From Onchidella celtica (Eukaryota; Mollusca; Gastropoda; Systellommatophora; Onchidiidae), in contig OZ007582.1 in assembly GCA_963931925.1 (NCBI GenBank), forward strand, positions 21,085,224 to 21,149,223: a DNA stretch of 64,000 bases. Direction: 5' to 3'. This document shows positions 11,901 to 24,350 of the stretch, one piece after another. The translations under genes were made by a program, and so were the position numbers. How positions within the stretch are numbered: the stretch's first letter is position 1; each line of letters starts with the position of its first letter. The notes beneath the pieces are model-generated. The model was not told where the DNA came from. It saw nothing but the letters and a program-made list of their open reading frames with translations, and made no database searches.

Positions 11901-11901
11901 G

Positions 11902-12490
11902 TCAAATCAAGAATGTGTGATGAAATGAGATAGATAGGAGAATTACCGACTTTGAGTGATCGGTTTGATTTGCTGCTTTAGGCCATCTGTGTGACGGCTG
12001 ATTGCAAAACCAACAAAGATATATAGCTGGTTTGATTGTCCTAATGAAAGGCAAAGGACCTGGCCAAATTGTGCAAAAAAAATCCACATGTAATCTCTCT
12101 GAAATTTTATGTTATTGCAACATTCATACAACACTCATTTAACTCTCTTTGTACAACTAGTTGGAAGTAGATTGATATAATTTTTCCAGTGATCTGGAGT
12201 TCGCCCAGGCAGCATAATCGCATGCACTTCAACATAATTTACCATAAAATCAACAACCACTCATGTCTCATCAAACTGGAATGCATGATGTAGTCTCTCC
12301 CTCACACTCTTTTGAACTCTAGCCTCCACCCTGCAATTCTGAACTATATAATGAGCAATCAATGAATCGAGCTTATCCTGACCAATTCCGTGCATAAGTT
12401 TAACCCTTTGCAGAATGAAGGGTACATCATTTTTGTCTCTCTTGTAAGATTTCACAAAAAGTTGACGTCGGATGAAATTTGATGCCTAAA
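11902..12490 (-). pseudogene. Decayed fragment of an unknown transposon-associated protein
   Basis: The minus strand gives, across shifted frames, VPFILQRVKLMHGIGQDKLD, then MLPGRTPDHWK and LLPTSCTKR, then PFIRTIKPAIYLCWFCNQ. Together these resemble a conserved segment ('LPGR...LLPSS.TK...LP.I...KP..DLCW.CQ') that I remember from many uncharacterised multi-copy metazoan proteins. Several frame breaks are present. I cannot name the family or its function. Confidence 0.35.
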
Positions 12491-13149
12491 AGAAGTAAAT
12501 GAGAACATTGAGCATATTGTACGCCCCTTGCCATGGAAACCAAGAATTTTTAATGCTGTGACTCAATCAAACCATCAGTGTATGGGGGGGGGGGGGGGGC
12601 GGGGGGGTGTCCTGAAGGTGATTTGCTAAACACTTATAGAGAGGGCTTTTTCCTTGTGATATTTGGATTCAGCACACTCAAATTAGTAGGGTACAAGTAC
12701 ACAAATCATTATGATGCACACGGTTGCCATGGTAAAGCCGACATTTTGAATTTTTGGTTTATGCTAACAGCAATTTTCAAACTGTAAAGGCTCATCCAAT
12801 TTCAAATGGATTTGTCTGATTTTTTCACCTCATATTATGAAGAGCAGTATCTATTTAAATATGCATTCGTTTTTCTTATATCTATGATGATTGATTTTTT
12901 TGAATTTGGTGCATTACAGAATCACAATTTTGCTCTGAATTTTGCTCAAATATCAAGTGTCTTTCAAAGATCGTAGATGATATTCAAAAATTGAATGCAT
13001 ATTTACATGCCTTGAGGTGTAAATGTGCTTTGTGCAAAATATTATTTCAATCGGTTTATAAATAAAAATCTAGTTGACAAATGATTGACAAAAAATCACT
13101 TTTTGAGAAAAATTGCAAATGAAACTTTACTTACATGAAACAGAAGCCC
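12491..13149. other. Stretch without a recognisable gene
   Basis: AT-rich DNA with an interrupted G run at about 12584-12607. It probably includes the 3' flank of the Mutator-like gene that follows. No element end identified. Confidence 0.4.
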
Positions 13150-13757
13150 AAAAGAAATTTTCATCGGCCATGCACTTCAGAACATCCCAGGCTGGTATGC
13201 TGGGCCACCTTCCTATTCTTCTTTCTCCTGTCTGGCCTTTTCCCAGGCTGCTGCATACATTTTCTTTCTCTTTTGCTCATTTTCTTGTGCAGCTAGCGTG
13301 CTCTTCTGGAGACGTTTCTGCTGCCTGGTCTTCCCATGTTTTTGGCCATAAACACCTCAACCAAATCCCAGGATCTCTTTGACTGTGGTGATAGCAGCTG
13401 GGCCACTATTGTATTCCGCTGCTGCAGAGATCACCGAAAATTACACCCTTTTCGGTTACTGAAAATTTTTCTTTGGGCATCTTGACCATACTGAGTGGTG
13501 GAAACTTTCACTGGGGTTTTGAGTGGTCTTCAGCTAACACCTCCTCAGAAAATCATCAGAGGAAAGACGCTTGTGAATTGGTTCCAGGTGTTTGTGCAGG
13601 AGGTCGTAATTCAAGGGGGTGTGAACTCTTTTCTTGTGGCCCGTTGGATAGTGGTGTTCCCCAATGGCCTTTTTATAGAAACACCATGAAGAAGGACCTG
13701 GAGGGCAGTACTGGTGCTGGGGCATGTCATCTGTTGAGTATCCGGGATAAATAGTGG
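13150..13757 (-). pseudogene. Mutator-like transposase, C-terminal part (split by LTR element B)
   Basis: Reading the minus strand from the insertion point: IYPGYSTDDMPQHQYCPPG, SSWCFYKKA, LLHKHLEPIHKRLSSDD, FLRRC, a stop, then TQNPSESFHHSVWSRCPKK. Further on come a basic tail (QKRLQKSTLAAQENEQKRKK) and EGGPAYQPGMF. This order (CP.G..SWC..., K.QN.NE.FH...W..CPK, basic tail, ending in a Y..G.F motif) is that of the Mutator-like transposase family common in metazoans. In-frame stops show it was decaying. The preceding part of the same gene lies at 29536-29838 on the other side of element B. Confidence 0.65.
13753..13757 (+). repeat. Target site duplication of element B, left (AGTGG)
   Basis: AGTGG abuts the left LTR and is repeated at 29536-29540, directly after the right LTR. 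Confidence 0.9.
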
Positions 13758-14375
13758 TGTAACAGCTGAGGTTGTTCTAGCACGTTATAGTAGGGGGGAG
13801 TTAGTTGATCTAACTACAACCCTTTAGAAAACGAAACTATTACAGCTGTAAAATAAATAAACACGAGATCCGACGATAGATTAAATAATACTAAAGTTTA
13901 ATAACTGTATAGTGAACAATAAATTACTAGGAAGACACCAGCGAAACTAAATATCTACGCCACACAAAAGGAAACTCACTTACTCACCCCCAACCACTCA
14001 CACAGGTCTATATATATAAACATTCCTACAGAAAGTTCCCGAAATAAACGTTACCTTTGCCCTCGCACAAACTAACCAATCACGCATCAATACGTCATCA
14101 GGTTACATCACTCAAGGCCAAATCTGGCGTAAACATTCGTTTCCACAACGTTATCGAATATTCGGGAACATACTAATATTTACTGAACGAGTCAAAACAC
14201 CTGACAACAAGCGAGCGAGGAAAAAACTACTCACTAGAAAAGAAGGTCAGGTCACGGAGTACAGTACACTCTGGCGGTTATCAACAATAAAATGAAAAAA
14301 GTAGTGGACACATGCTCAGCCACCAGCACAACAACAAAACCGGGGGAGGGCAAGGGGTAGCCCGCAGATGCTACA
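13758..14375 (-). repeat. 3' LTR of element B
   Basis: 618 bp, essentially identical to 28918-29535 (one difference seen). It begins TGTAAC and ends TACA on the plus strand, and AGTGG lies outside. Confidence 0.9.
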
Positions 14376-15078
14376 CAACTCCCCAATTTAAGTTGAATAT
14401 CTTTCAACTCCAAAAACATTATACAGCGTCTGCACTATCGTGAAATAATCTTATAGCACTCCCAATCTCACAAAGGTAGTTGCTAATTCTATTACAATTA
14501 ATAACAATTTCAGTGTCTTCCCGAATGTCATCACAAATACAATACAATGCAGTGTACTTTGCATCACTAACACCATAACTAATACAATACCGTCATTGCT
14601 TCCCAATAGTAAACAGTAAGCCTACTAGTCAAAATAACACAACGCCACCACTGTGGTGAAACAATGGTCAATGATATTATTACAAATCATATAAGGTGAA
14701 ACGATGGCCCATCGTTTACACAATGCTTCGTGCACGAATCATAGAATATAACTTGTTGTACATAACATGGTTATCTCCAAAATGTATAACTCATACGTAC
14801 AATGGCAAAAATACCAATACATACCGACCACTGATTAGGGTCTTTTCTTCATCATATTAGGTCAAAACAAGTTACAACATTGCAATATAACACAAACACT
14901 GCTTGCTCGCAGTCCCCATTTGGGTTACATTTTCCAAAAATTACACCAAGTTCCATTGGTAACTAATATGACATAGCATAAAATCAAAATGTGACTAACA
15001 CATCATGACTCTCTATCAGCCATCAATTCAATATTCAGTCACAGATGAACTATGTCCCCAATTACAGTACAATACTGC
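14376..15078 (-). other. 3' noncoding region and polypurine tract of element B
   Basis: About 0.7 kb between element C and the 3' LTR with no long open frame, so no envelope-like gene. Next to the LTR the minus strand reads AATTGGGGAGTTG, a plausible plus-strand primer (polypurine tract). Confidence 0.55.
15074..15078 (+). repeat. Target site duplication of element C, left (ACTGC)
   Basis: ACTGC precedes the left LTR and recurs at 24279-24283, directly after the right LTR. Confidence 0.9.
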
Positions 15079-16358
15079 TGTCAGGGTTAGAATTTGAATT
15101 GCCGTGCTGGGTCACGGTTTTGTTTATTTCATGTCATTGATTTTGGCCAGTCCAAACGTCCTTGAACTGTTCCCGTGGACGGTTTGTTTTTGTAACGCTT
15201 TTCTTAGAGATGGAAAGAAAGTGGGGCAAGATAGAACGAATGGATAAATTAACAGTGACGATGCAGTTCGACCCCGTGGTTTGGGTGTACTTTAACAGGG
15301 AAAGACGGGGCGAATAAGGAGTGAATAAATTCGTACATAAAACGTTTAGGGTGTAGAGACTTTGCGAAGGGTTTTGATATAGTTTAATAACTTTGTCTGT
15401 TACTATTAATAGAATCTAGTGGCGCTGCGAGCTGGAGCTCGAAATGGATGCACCAATCAAATTTGAGCAGTTGGCTGGGGGTTGCAGAAGATATAAGCGA
15501 AGCCATCTTTAGGTTTACTCTCTCCATGCAGCGTATTCCATCCTGCGAGGGTGTCGGCAAGGTTCAGCCAGAGAGAACCAACAGACTGTTAACGTCATGT
15601 CTATGTCCTGGATAGACAATGAAATATTCCACAGCTATTTTCTCCAGTTCCCTGAAATCGTTTCAGGGAACCAATCGTAAGTGTCATCACCATGATTCGA
15701 GATGATGTGAATCTGACCCTAACTTTCCAGTAGAAGTGCGACCAAAGGAATGCAAGACCATAAAGTTTTACTTGCAATTAAGATCTAGAAAAAGTGACTG
15801 GAATATACATTTGTAAATTGTAATTGATGTGTCTGGATGAGGCTGGGGATTGCCAGCCCATCCTAGAACAGATCTAGATCTATCTTAACTACGTCAGTGT
15901 GTCTTGACGGTTTGATCCTTTATAAGCAGTTAAATGAGTTAATATTGTCGTCTGAGACCTAAGTATATCATTTGTGAGATAGTAGGCAGTCTATATTTCT
16001 GAAGATAAATAATTGCTAAGTAAACTGTGAATGAATCAGAATGATATGGATTTTCTAATCTTGTAAGAATCTAGAGGAGACTTCTAGTTATGTATTATAG
16101 TATTTTCATTTGATGCTGCTGATGTTGTCTTTTTAATATGTAAAAGATAGACGAAATTGTTAGGAATTTTAAGTAATAAATTTGTGGCCCTACAAGGTCC
16201 TTGATATAACGTACTCGAAATTGTTATTAGTGTATGTGGCATGGTATGGTAGAGTAATTTCTAAAACCTCTCGATATTTATTAAAAATGCAGTCGAACAC
16301 CTAAAGTTATAATTTAGTATACCCCAACTTGTAACACTCGAGGACCCACCTCGTAACA
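15079..16358 (+). repeat. 5' LTR of element C
   Basis: 1,280 bp, matching 22999-24278 with one difference seen. A perfect hairpin lies at 15648-15670 (10-bp arms TTCCCTGAAA/TTTCAGGGAA, 3-base loop). The last 28 bp contain GTAACA twice. Confidence 0.92.
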
Positions 16359-17829
16359 CTGGAGAGGGACCCTTAAAGAACTTTAATAACGCCATGCCAT
16401 TTAGTTAGATTATTTTAAAACCTATTGTATTTTTTTTATTCCATCATTTAATATTGTACTCTTGTAATATTATCTTTTCAGGTCTTTTTATTATCGATGT
16501 TAGACAATTTGTACTAATTTAATATTGTGTTTCAATTTCATATGGTGAATTCAACATCCCATTGACCCGTGGACACCGGCGAGGGAACCCTTTCATCATA
16601 CAGATCTACCTCAGACAGAAATACAGTTTTGGGCTTGGAGCTATGGATTGAGGATATTAACATCTGAATTCCTCAAAAATAAAGATAAGTGATCCATCTA
16701 TCTAACAGTCTTGGGGAGGGCGACGTACTTTCCGCTCTGTGTGTGTGTTCCAGGCCATTTTACTATTTATTATATGTTTAGTTTAAGTGCGGGAGGTTGG
16801 TTGGGATCATAGTTTAGCATATCTTCTTTGCCATTACGAAGGATATTGGAGGCCTTGGTGGCTATGTAAAATAACTCGGGGGGATTTGCTTTTCTGTGAA
16901 TAGTTCTATTAGGGATCCGTTTATTCGTATAGACTGTGGCGTTTCTTTTACTTCCTCACTTTTCTTTAGGAAGATGTCTCTCCTGTTTTCTTCTCAAACT
17001 TTCTGTAATATAAGTTAGGACTTGTAGGGTCTGTTATCGTTCGTTTACTCGTCAGTATACGTCCTGTTTATTGTATTTCTTTTTGCTTATAAACTTTAAA
17101 CTACTATACTAACATTAATATGTTTACAATATATGCCTGAGGTGTTTCACGTGCTAAAACCACGTTGAATTGTAATCTGGTATTGACATATGTGAGAGAG
17201 ATATATAATAATTTTTGTTCACGTGACAATTTCACGTTGAAGATAGTTCTAGAGAGAATAATTTTGCAGTGGTAACAGAAGACACTGCGGGTGCGTGTTT
17301 TGAGAAGAGAGAGATTTTTGAGAGTGTTTTGAGAACACAGAGATATTTCAAATTTGTCGTGTTGAGAGAGAGATATAGTTTTGATTCATCGCATTGAGAG
17401 AGCGATTTGTTTTTGACAGTGATAACGGAGGACACTGGTTCGTTGCGTTGAGAGAGACGTAAATTTTGAGAGTGATCACTCAGGACATTAATTTATCGCA
17501 GTAAAGGCGATATATAGTATTTTATTGCAGTGGGAGCAACGGATAGACGGCACTGCCTTACTAGAATTCATAGAGAGAGAGAGAGATAAAGTTTTTGCAG
17601 TTTAAGTGATACTGCCTCTAATTTTCAGAGAGAGAGATAAAGTGTTTGCAGTTTAAGTGATACTGCCTGTAATTCTCAGAGAGAAATAGAACGTTCTTTT
17701 CGCGAAGCAGTGCTAACGTAAGACACTGAATTAATATTAACAGACAATATCTGTTCATATAATATAATTGATACCGCGATATACCTTAATAGTAGGTAAA
17801 TACTTACTATTTACAGACTTTAACATATC
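16359..17829 (+). other. Leader of element C
   Basis: About 1.5 kb without a long open frame before the gag start. It contains many AGAGAGAGAT stretches and imperfect repeats around 'ggacact'/'actgcc'. One clear 51-bp tandem duplication has GCAGTTTAAGTGATACTGCC near 17597 and again near 17648. The primer-binding site after the LTR (TGGAGAGGGACCC) does not match a tRNA that I can name. Confidence 0.5.
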
Positions 17830-20800
17830 ATGGCTGAGTTTCTTAAATATTTAGAATCTGCCAAAGTTCTGGGCATACCAGACGAAGAACGCGCCGCGTG
17901 GTGCGAACGACACGTACAACAAGACCGGGAGCGCGAGGATCGAAAAGAATCAAGAGAAAGAGAAAGAGAAAAAGAAGTAGAAAGAGAAAAGGAAAGAGAA
18001 AGAGAAAGAGAAAAAGGAGAAAGAGAAAGAAAAAGAAAGAGAGAGAGAAAAGGAAAGACAGCATGAACTCGCAATGAAAAAGTTAGAGCAACAATCGCTT
18101 GTAACACCCACTACTGCCACCAATACTTATGCTACTAAACCAAAACTACCACCATTTAATGAAAAACTCGACCGGATCGACGCATATTTACATCGGTTCG
18201 AGTTACACGCTAAATGCGTCGGATGGCAGCCGGCGATGTACAGTTCATGCCTGTCTAATTTATTAACGGGTAAGGCTTTAGAGGTATTTCACAGCCTTAA
18301 AGTAGAAGATGCCAACGATTATAACAAGCTTAAAACAGCACTGCTTAAGCGATTCCAGCATACCGAGGATGGCTTTCATCAAAGATTTCGTTCATGTAAA
18401 CCTGAGCCATCTGAAAATTTCTCAACTTATGTGAATCGGCTGAAACATTATTTAGATCGCTGGATAGAGCTCGCGAACGTAACTACCGGAAATTATTCCC
18501 AACTTTACGATTTGGTCTTAAAGGACCAAATCTATACGGCATGTCATTCCGATTTAGTCGCCCACCTTAAAGAGAGGGCTCCGACATCCTCTGAAGAAAT
18601 CACATCGTGCGCCGAACGATACGCGTCCGCCCACCCAAATCGTCCTTTGGCAAAGCCTTCAACTACAACACCATGTTATGCCAACGTAAGCAAAGGAGCG
18701 CCAACCGGACACGATCGTTCAAGGCCGACTCGTCGTCAGGCCCCAAATCCGCGTTCTCATTCAGAGCCGCCTTTTTGTAGACAGAGAGATTTTCCGAATC
18801 GAGGTAATGCATCGCCGCGTCGAGGATATCAGACTTATTCTTTTTACGAGCCTCGCCCATATTATCGTGGCAACTATCCAGGCCAACAATATAACCGGCC
18901 TCAGGGACCGCCGCGACGAGTGCATTTTGATGATAGTCATAATTATAATAGACCACAGAGTCTTCCCTATCGTGGAAACGATCCTAATCGTACTATATGT
19001 TATAAGTGTAATAGGGTAGGCCACATACAGAGATTTTGTAACGTGAAATTGGAATCCGCAAATGCCTGCTCGGTTAAACCTACACTTTATGAGACTGACG
19101 GTCATTCTGGATCTTCATCGCAATCAAAGAGTATTCCAGTCATGTCCGCCCTACATGAACTGGGTGAATTAACATTTTACCAGGGCCGCGTGAACGCGAT
19201 TCGCGCTTCTGTTCTACGTGACTCCGGATGCACGACTATCGGCGTTCGACAGTCACTAGTCCGTCCAACACAATTTTTGGACAAGGAGGTAACTTGTATT
19301 ACTTTTGGAGGATCTGAGGAGCGATTCCGTCTTGCAGAAGTTTATATTGATACACCTTTTCTCACAGGTATTGTTACTGCATGTGTACTGCCTAACCCAG
19401 TGGCTGATATAATCATAGGGAATGTACCTCAAGTAAATAAGTTTCCTATCGGTAACTTGGAAATTTGGACTGAGGATGAGAGTGTTGCTTGTGCGACAGC
19501 ACGCCTACAATCGAGTCGACGAGCAGACAGTCCATTGAGTAATCCTACTATTGAAGTGAACATAACGTCTAGTGCATTTCATGATGAGCAACATTCAGAT
19601 CCCACATTGAAACATTTGTTTGCTAAGGTTGATCCTACCGCACCGGATACCTCTAAGTTTCTTATTAAAGATGACTTATTATATCGTAATTTTCGGAATA
19701 AGCGAGAGGCCGTTATGCAACTTGTAGTACCGAGATCTTTTCGTCGCGACATTATTCGTCTCGCGCATGACACTTCCTTGGCGGGTCACCAGGGAAAGGC
19801 CAGAACTAAGTCTCGAATACTATCGCAATTTTTTTGGCCCAGTATTTACGCAGATGTAAACCGGTTTGTATCAACATGTGACGTATGTCAGAGACGTACT
19901 CCTAAAGGAAGAGCATCGCGAGCTCCTCTGCAGGAGATGCCAATGGTTTCCAGACCATTTGAGCGCGTTGCCGTAGATATAGTTGGTCCCCTACACAAGT
20001 CAGACAGAGGACATCGTTTTATACTTTCTGTCATTGACTACGCAACCCGTTGGCCAGAGGCCATTCCGCTAAAAGACATTTCAGCTGATCATATCGCTGA
20101 AGCTCTTATTACTGTTTTTTCGCGTCTTGGGTTTCCGGTTGAAATTTTATCGGACAGAGGTCCACAGTTTACCTCTCAGCTTTTTAAGACAGTCTTGGAG
20201 TTGATCGGGATTAAACAAAGATTGACATCTCCATACCACCCACAGTCTAATGGCTGCTGTGAACGGTGGAATGCTACTATGAAAAGTATGCTTGCACGAG
20301 TTTCCGCCGACAAACCGAGTGATTGGGATCGACAACTCCCCGCTATTCTTTTTGCATACCGAGAACTACCGAACGCATCGACGGTTTTTCTCCCTTCGAA
20401 TTATTGTATGGTCGTAAGCCGCGTGGTCCAATGGCCATACTCCATGATTTATTCGCCGGATCAGACACCGACGACAAGGATACGCGGTCTGCATATCAAT
20501 ACGTTGTAGACTTACGCCAGCGAATACTTAACGCATGTCAGCTCGCACAAAAATCTTCAGCTGCGCATGCGAGTCTTTATAAACAATATCGTGATCAAGG
20601 TAGCCGATTGCGAACCTTGGCCGTCGGAGACCAAACTCTTGTTCTCCTTCCGGAGACCAAAAATAAACTCCTTCTTACATGGAAGGGACCTTTTAAAGTC
20701 CTAAAGAGACTTTCTCGAGTAAATTATCTTATCAAGATCCGAGGACAGGACAAAGTCTTCCATATAAATATGTTAAAGCAGTACCTGTCCGACGATGATA

Positions 20801-22320
20801 ATCGACAGAATAATCGCCGAAATGTGATTGCTCAGGCCAATGCGGCCTTGGTTTCAGTTGACGATGATGATCCTATTAAGATAGAGAATTCAATACCCGC
20901 ACTTCGATCTTCTGAAAACACTTCGGATGTGAATATAAATCCAGATTTATCTGAATCGCAAAGACAAGATTTAAGAGATTTGCTTAACGAGTTTACTACA
21001 GTCTTTACTGATCTACCAGGTAATACTTCCTTGGTACAGCATGTTATAAGATTAAAGACGGATATACCCGTCTTTGTTAAACCATACCCGCGTCCGCTGC
21101 ACGCACAAGAGACTATAATAACCGAGGTACGTAACATGTTTCACCTGGGAGTGATAGAGCGATCGACGAGTCCATATAACTCACCCATCGTCTTAGTGAA
21201 AAAAAAAGATGATACAGTGCGTTTTTGTATTGACTATCGTAAACTTAATGAGGTTACGATATATGACGCTGAACCGATTCCCAACCAGGAGAATCTTTTT
21301 GCTCAGTTAGCGAGGGCAACGATTTTTTCTAAAATTGATCTTTCCAAAGGCTATTGGCAAATTCCGCTTGATGAGAATAGCAAGCAATATACCGCTTTTC
21401 AGACTCCGTTGGGTCTTATGCAGTGGCGCTATATGCCTTTCGGGTTAGTTACAGCCCCTGCTACTTTCGCCCGTATGATGACAATATTGCTCCAGGGTAT
21501 GAATTCCGTATTGTCGTATTTTGACGACATTTGTATTTATGAAACCGATTGGTCGGGACACCTCGCAGCCCTACGACAAGTTTTTATGGCTCTTCGTCGA
21601 GCTGGCCTTACGGCGAAACCCAGTAAGGTGTTTTTAGGATATAATGAAATTAATTTTCTGGGCCATACAATTGCCCACGGCGTTCAGACTCCTGATGACA
21701 AGAAGATAACTACCATCTTAAAGCTCCAACCTCCTCGAACTAAGAAAGAAGTTCGTAGTTTATTGGGCTTTCTAAACTATTATAGGAAATTCATTCCAAA
21801 TTTTTCTTCGCTTACAGCTCCGTTATCGGACCTCACAAGAAAGAATTTTCCTAATAAAGTGAAATGGACAACCGAATGTGCTGATACACTTCGTACCGTT
21901 CAACAATTGTTTTCCACTTCCCCCATTCTCATACTACCAGATATAAACCAAATATTTATTGTCCGCACTGATGCGTCGGACAAGGGATTGGGAGCTGTGT
22001 TATTACAGGAACGAGACGATACCTTGCGGCCATGTCTATACGCCAGCCGCAAGTTGCTGGATAGGGAATGCCGCTATGCAATTATCGAGCGAGAGTGCCT
22101 CGCTATCATTTTTGCTGTAAACGCATTTTCGAGATATCTACTCATGTCCGAGTTTATAATTGAAACGGACCATCGTCCGTTGTTATTCTTAAAGACTAAC
22201 AGGGCTAAAAATGCTCGATTAACGAGGTGGAGTCTTGCACTCCAGGAATACCGGTTTGTTATCCGGTCTATCCCGGGCGGTGACAATTCCCAAGCTGATA
22301 TTTTGTCACGTCTCATTTAA
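17830..22320 (+). pseudogene. gag-pol region of element C (broken about twice)
   Basis: Gag starts at ATG 17830 with a short helix, then a long Arg/Glu repeat encoded by an AGAGAA-type microsatellite, then a capsid-like region (PPFNEKLDRIDAYLHRFE, FHSLK, RFRSCKPEP) and one CCHC knuckle (CYKCNRVGHIQRFC). Next come a protease (VLRDSGCT), integrase with HHCC finger and D, D, E (VDIVGPL, SDRGPQF, CERWNATMK), and a GPY-type C-terminal module (TWKGPFKVL). RT (YFDDI) and RNaseH (TDASDKG, ERECLAI, TDHRPL) follow. Integrase preceding RT places it in the Gmr1-type group. No envelope-like gene follows. It would form particles and integrate new copies if whole; here it is a fossil with about two breaks. 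Confidence 0.88.
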
Positions 22321-22998
22321 ATTCCTATTAAAGAGTGTTGTGTCTTGTATTGGGGTTGGATAGTGCTTGTCCCCCTCAATTCTAGACGGTGGATGGATTC
22401 ACATTTATCTTGTTCATTACTTTATGAACCAGTTTTACAATCCTTTTTTTGTGAATATCCTTTTTCCACCAGCGTCATTCCTGACTGTGACCTGAACTTC
22501 TGGCAAACCTGACGCCCTTGTCAGCGGGTCAATGAGATGAAGACATGGCAAACCAAGCTACCAGAGCTACTGCTGCCATTGGATACCACAGTATTTTAAT
22601 TAACAATATATTGTGTGTGAATGTCTATATAAGCAGCAATTGTGTGTGTTGACTAGATAGTTATAAGCCTATTCCTTCAGTAAGGCTTCATTATTTGATA
22701 ATAGTTATACTTTAATCCAGCAGTATACAGTGATATACTCATTATTATTATAGATGTTTCTGAGAATTTTGATTGTGTGCAGTAAGAATGTTTAAGTAGA
22801 ATAAATTCTATAGAACGTGGCATCAATAATTGTATGCTTGTTGTCCATCCAATATGCACGTTCTTAGTTAGATTTTTCTTCTCAAGCTTAAGGCTCATCT
22901 TTCTACAGTACTACTTAAGCCCCTACCACAATAACTTTGGGATTTCTTGGATCCTATCGTGTAAATTTTATTTAAAATTTTCACTGGGGTGGGGGATA
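22321..22998 (+). other. 3' noncoding region and polypurine tract of element C
   Basis: No long plus-strand frame. Just before the 3' LTR lies GGGGTGGGGGATA (about 22986-22998), a typical polypurine tract. Confidence 0.6.
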
Positions 22999-24278
22999 TG
23001 TCAGGGTTAGAATTTGAATTGCCGTGCTGGGTCACGGTTTTGTTTATTTCATGTCATTGATTTTGGCCAGTCCAAACGTCCTTGAACTGTTCCCGTGGAC
23101 GGTTTGTTTTTGTAACGCTTTTCTTAGAGATGGAAAGAAAGTGGGGCAAGATAGAACGAATGGATAAATTAACAGTGACGATGCAGTTCGACCCCGTGGT
23201 TTGGGTGTACTTTAACAGGGAAAGACGGGGCGAATAAGGAGTGAATAAAGTCGTACATAAAACGTTTAGGGTGTAGAGACTTTGCGAAGGGTTTTGATAT
23301 AGTTTAATAACTTTGTCTGTTACTATTAATAGAATCTAGTGGCGCTGCGAGCTGGAGCTCGAAATGGATGCACCAATCAAATTTGAGCAGTTGGCTGGGG
23401 GTTGCAGAAGATATAAGCGAAGCCATCTTTAGGTTTACTCTCTCCATGCAGCGTATTCCATCCTGCGAGGGTGTCGGCAAGGTTCAGCCAGAGAGAACCA
23501 ACAGACTGTTAACGTCATGTCTATGTCCTGGATAGACAATGAAATATTCCACAGCTATTTTCTCCAGTTCCCTGAAATCGTTTCAGGGAACCAATCGTAA
23601 GTGTCATCACCATGATTCGAGATGATGTGAATCTGACCCTAACTTTCCAGTAGAAGTGCGACCAAAGGAATGCAAGACCATAAAGTTTTACTTGCAATTA
23701 AGATCTAGAAAAAGTGACTGGAATATACATTTGTAAATTGTAATTGATGTGTCTGGATGAGGCTGGGGATTGCCAGCCCATCCTAGAACAGATCTAGATC
23801 TATCTTAACTACGTCAGTGTGTCTTGACGGTTTGATCCTTTATAAGCAGTTAAATGAGTTAATATTGTCGTCTGAGACCTAAGTATATCATTTGTGAGAT
23901 AGTAGGCAGTCTATATTTCTGAAGATAAATAATTGCTAAGTAAACTGTGAATGAATCAGAATGATATGGATTTTCTAATCTTGTAAGAATCTAGAGGAGA
24001 CTTCTAGTTATGTATTATAGTATTTTCATTTGATGCTGCTGATGTTGTCTTTTTAATATGTAAAAGATAGACGAAATTGTTAGGAATTTTAAGTAATAAA
24101 TTTGTGGCCCTACAAGGTCCTTGATATAACGTACTCGAAATTGTTATTAGTGTATGTGGCATGGTATGGTAGAGTAATTTCTAAAACCTCTCGATATTTA
24201 TTAAAAATGCAGTCGAACACCTAAAGTTATAATTTAGTATACCCCAACTTGTAACACTCGAGGACCCACCTCGTAACA
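22999..24278 (+). repeat. 3' LTR of element C
   Basis: 1,280 bp copy of 15079-16358, including the same hairpin at 23568-23590, ending GTAACA and followed by ACTGC. Confidence 0.92.
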
Positions 24279-24350
24279 ACTGCCGTCCTAGAAATTCATC
24301 TAGTAGGCAAACGTATGGGTTACAATGCATTTCACTGATAGTGTACTACT

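Larger units (their letters stand above)
15079..24278 (+). mobile_element. LTR element C: Gmr1-like Ty3/gypsy nested in element B
   Basis: A 9,200-bp element with 1,280-bp LTRs (TGTCAG...GTAACA), an ACTGC target duplication, a long leader, a gag-pol region and a polypurine tract. It sits in B's 3' noncoding region in the opposite orientation. Domain order is gag with one CCHC knuckle, protease, integrase, RT, RNaseH. The LTRs differ at one position that I can see, so it is very young. Coding is broken about twice. It is a different family from A and B by LTR sequence, but its polypurine tract (GGGGTGGGGGAT) is the same as that of A. Confidence 0.92.

Noticed and set aside
16359-16376. Assigning a specific tRNA primer to element C
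   Set aside because: TGGAGAGGGACCC after the LTR did not match any tRNA 3' end I could recall with confidence.
17232-17435. Minus-strand ORF in the leader of C
   Set aside because: Antisense to the element and made of GA-rich repeat sequence.
22321-22998. Envelope gene downstream of pol in element C
   Set aside because: No long plus-strand frame, signal peptide or membrane segment is present. The same holds for A and B, so these are retrotransposons rather than retroviruses.
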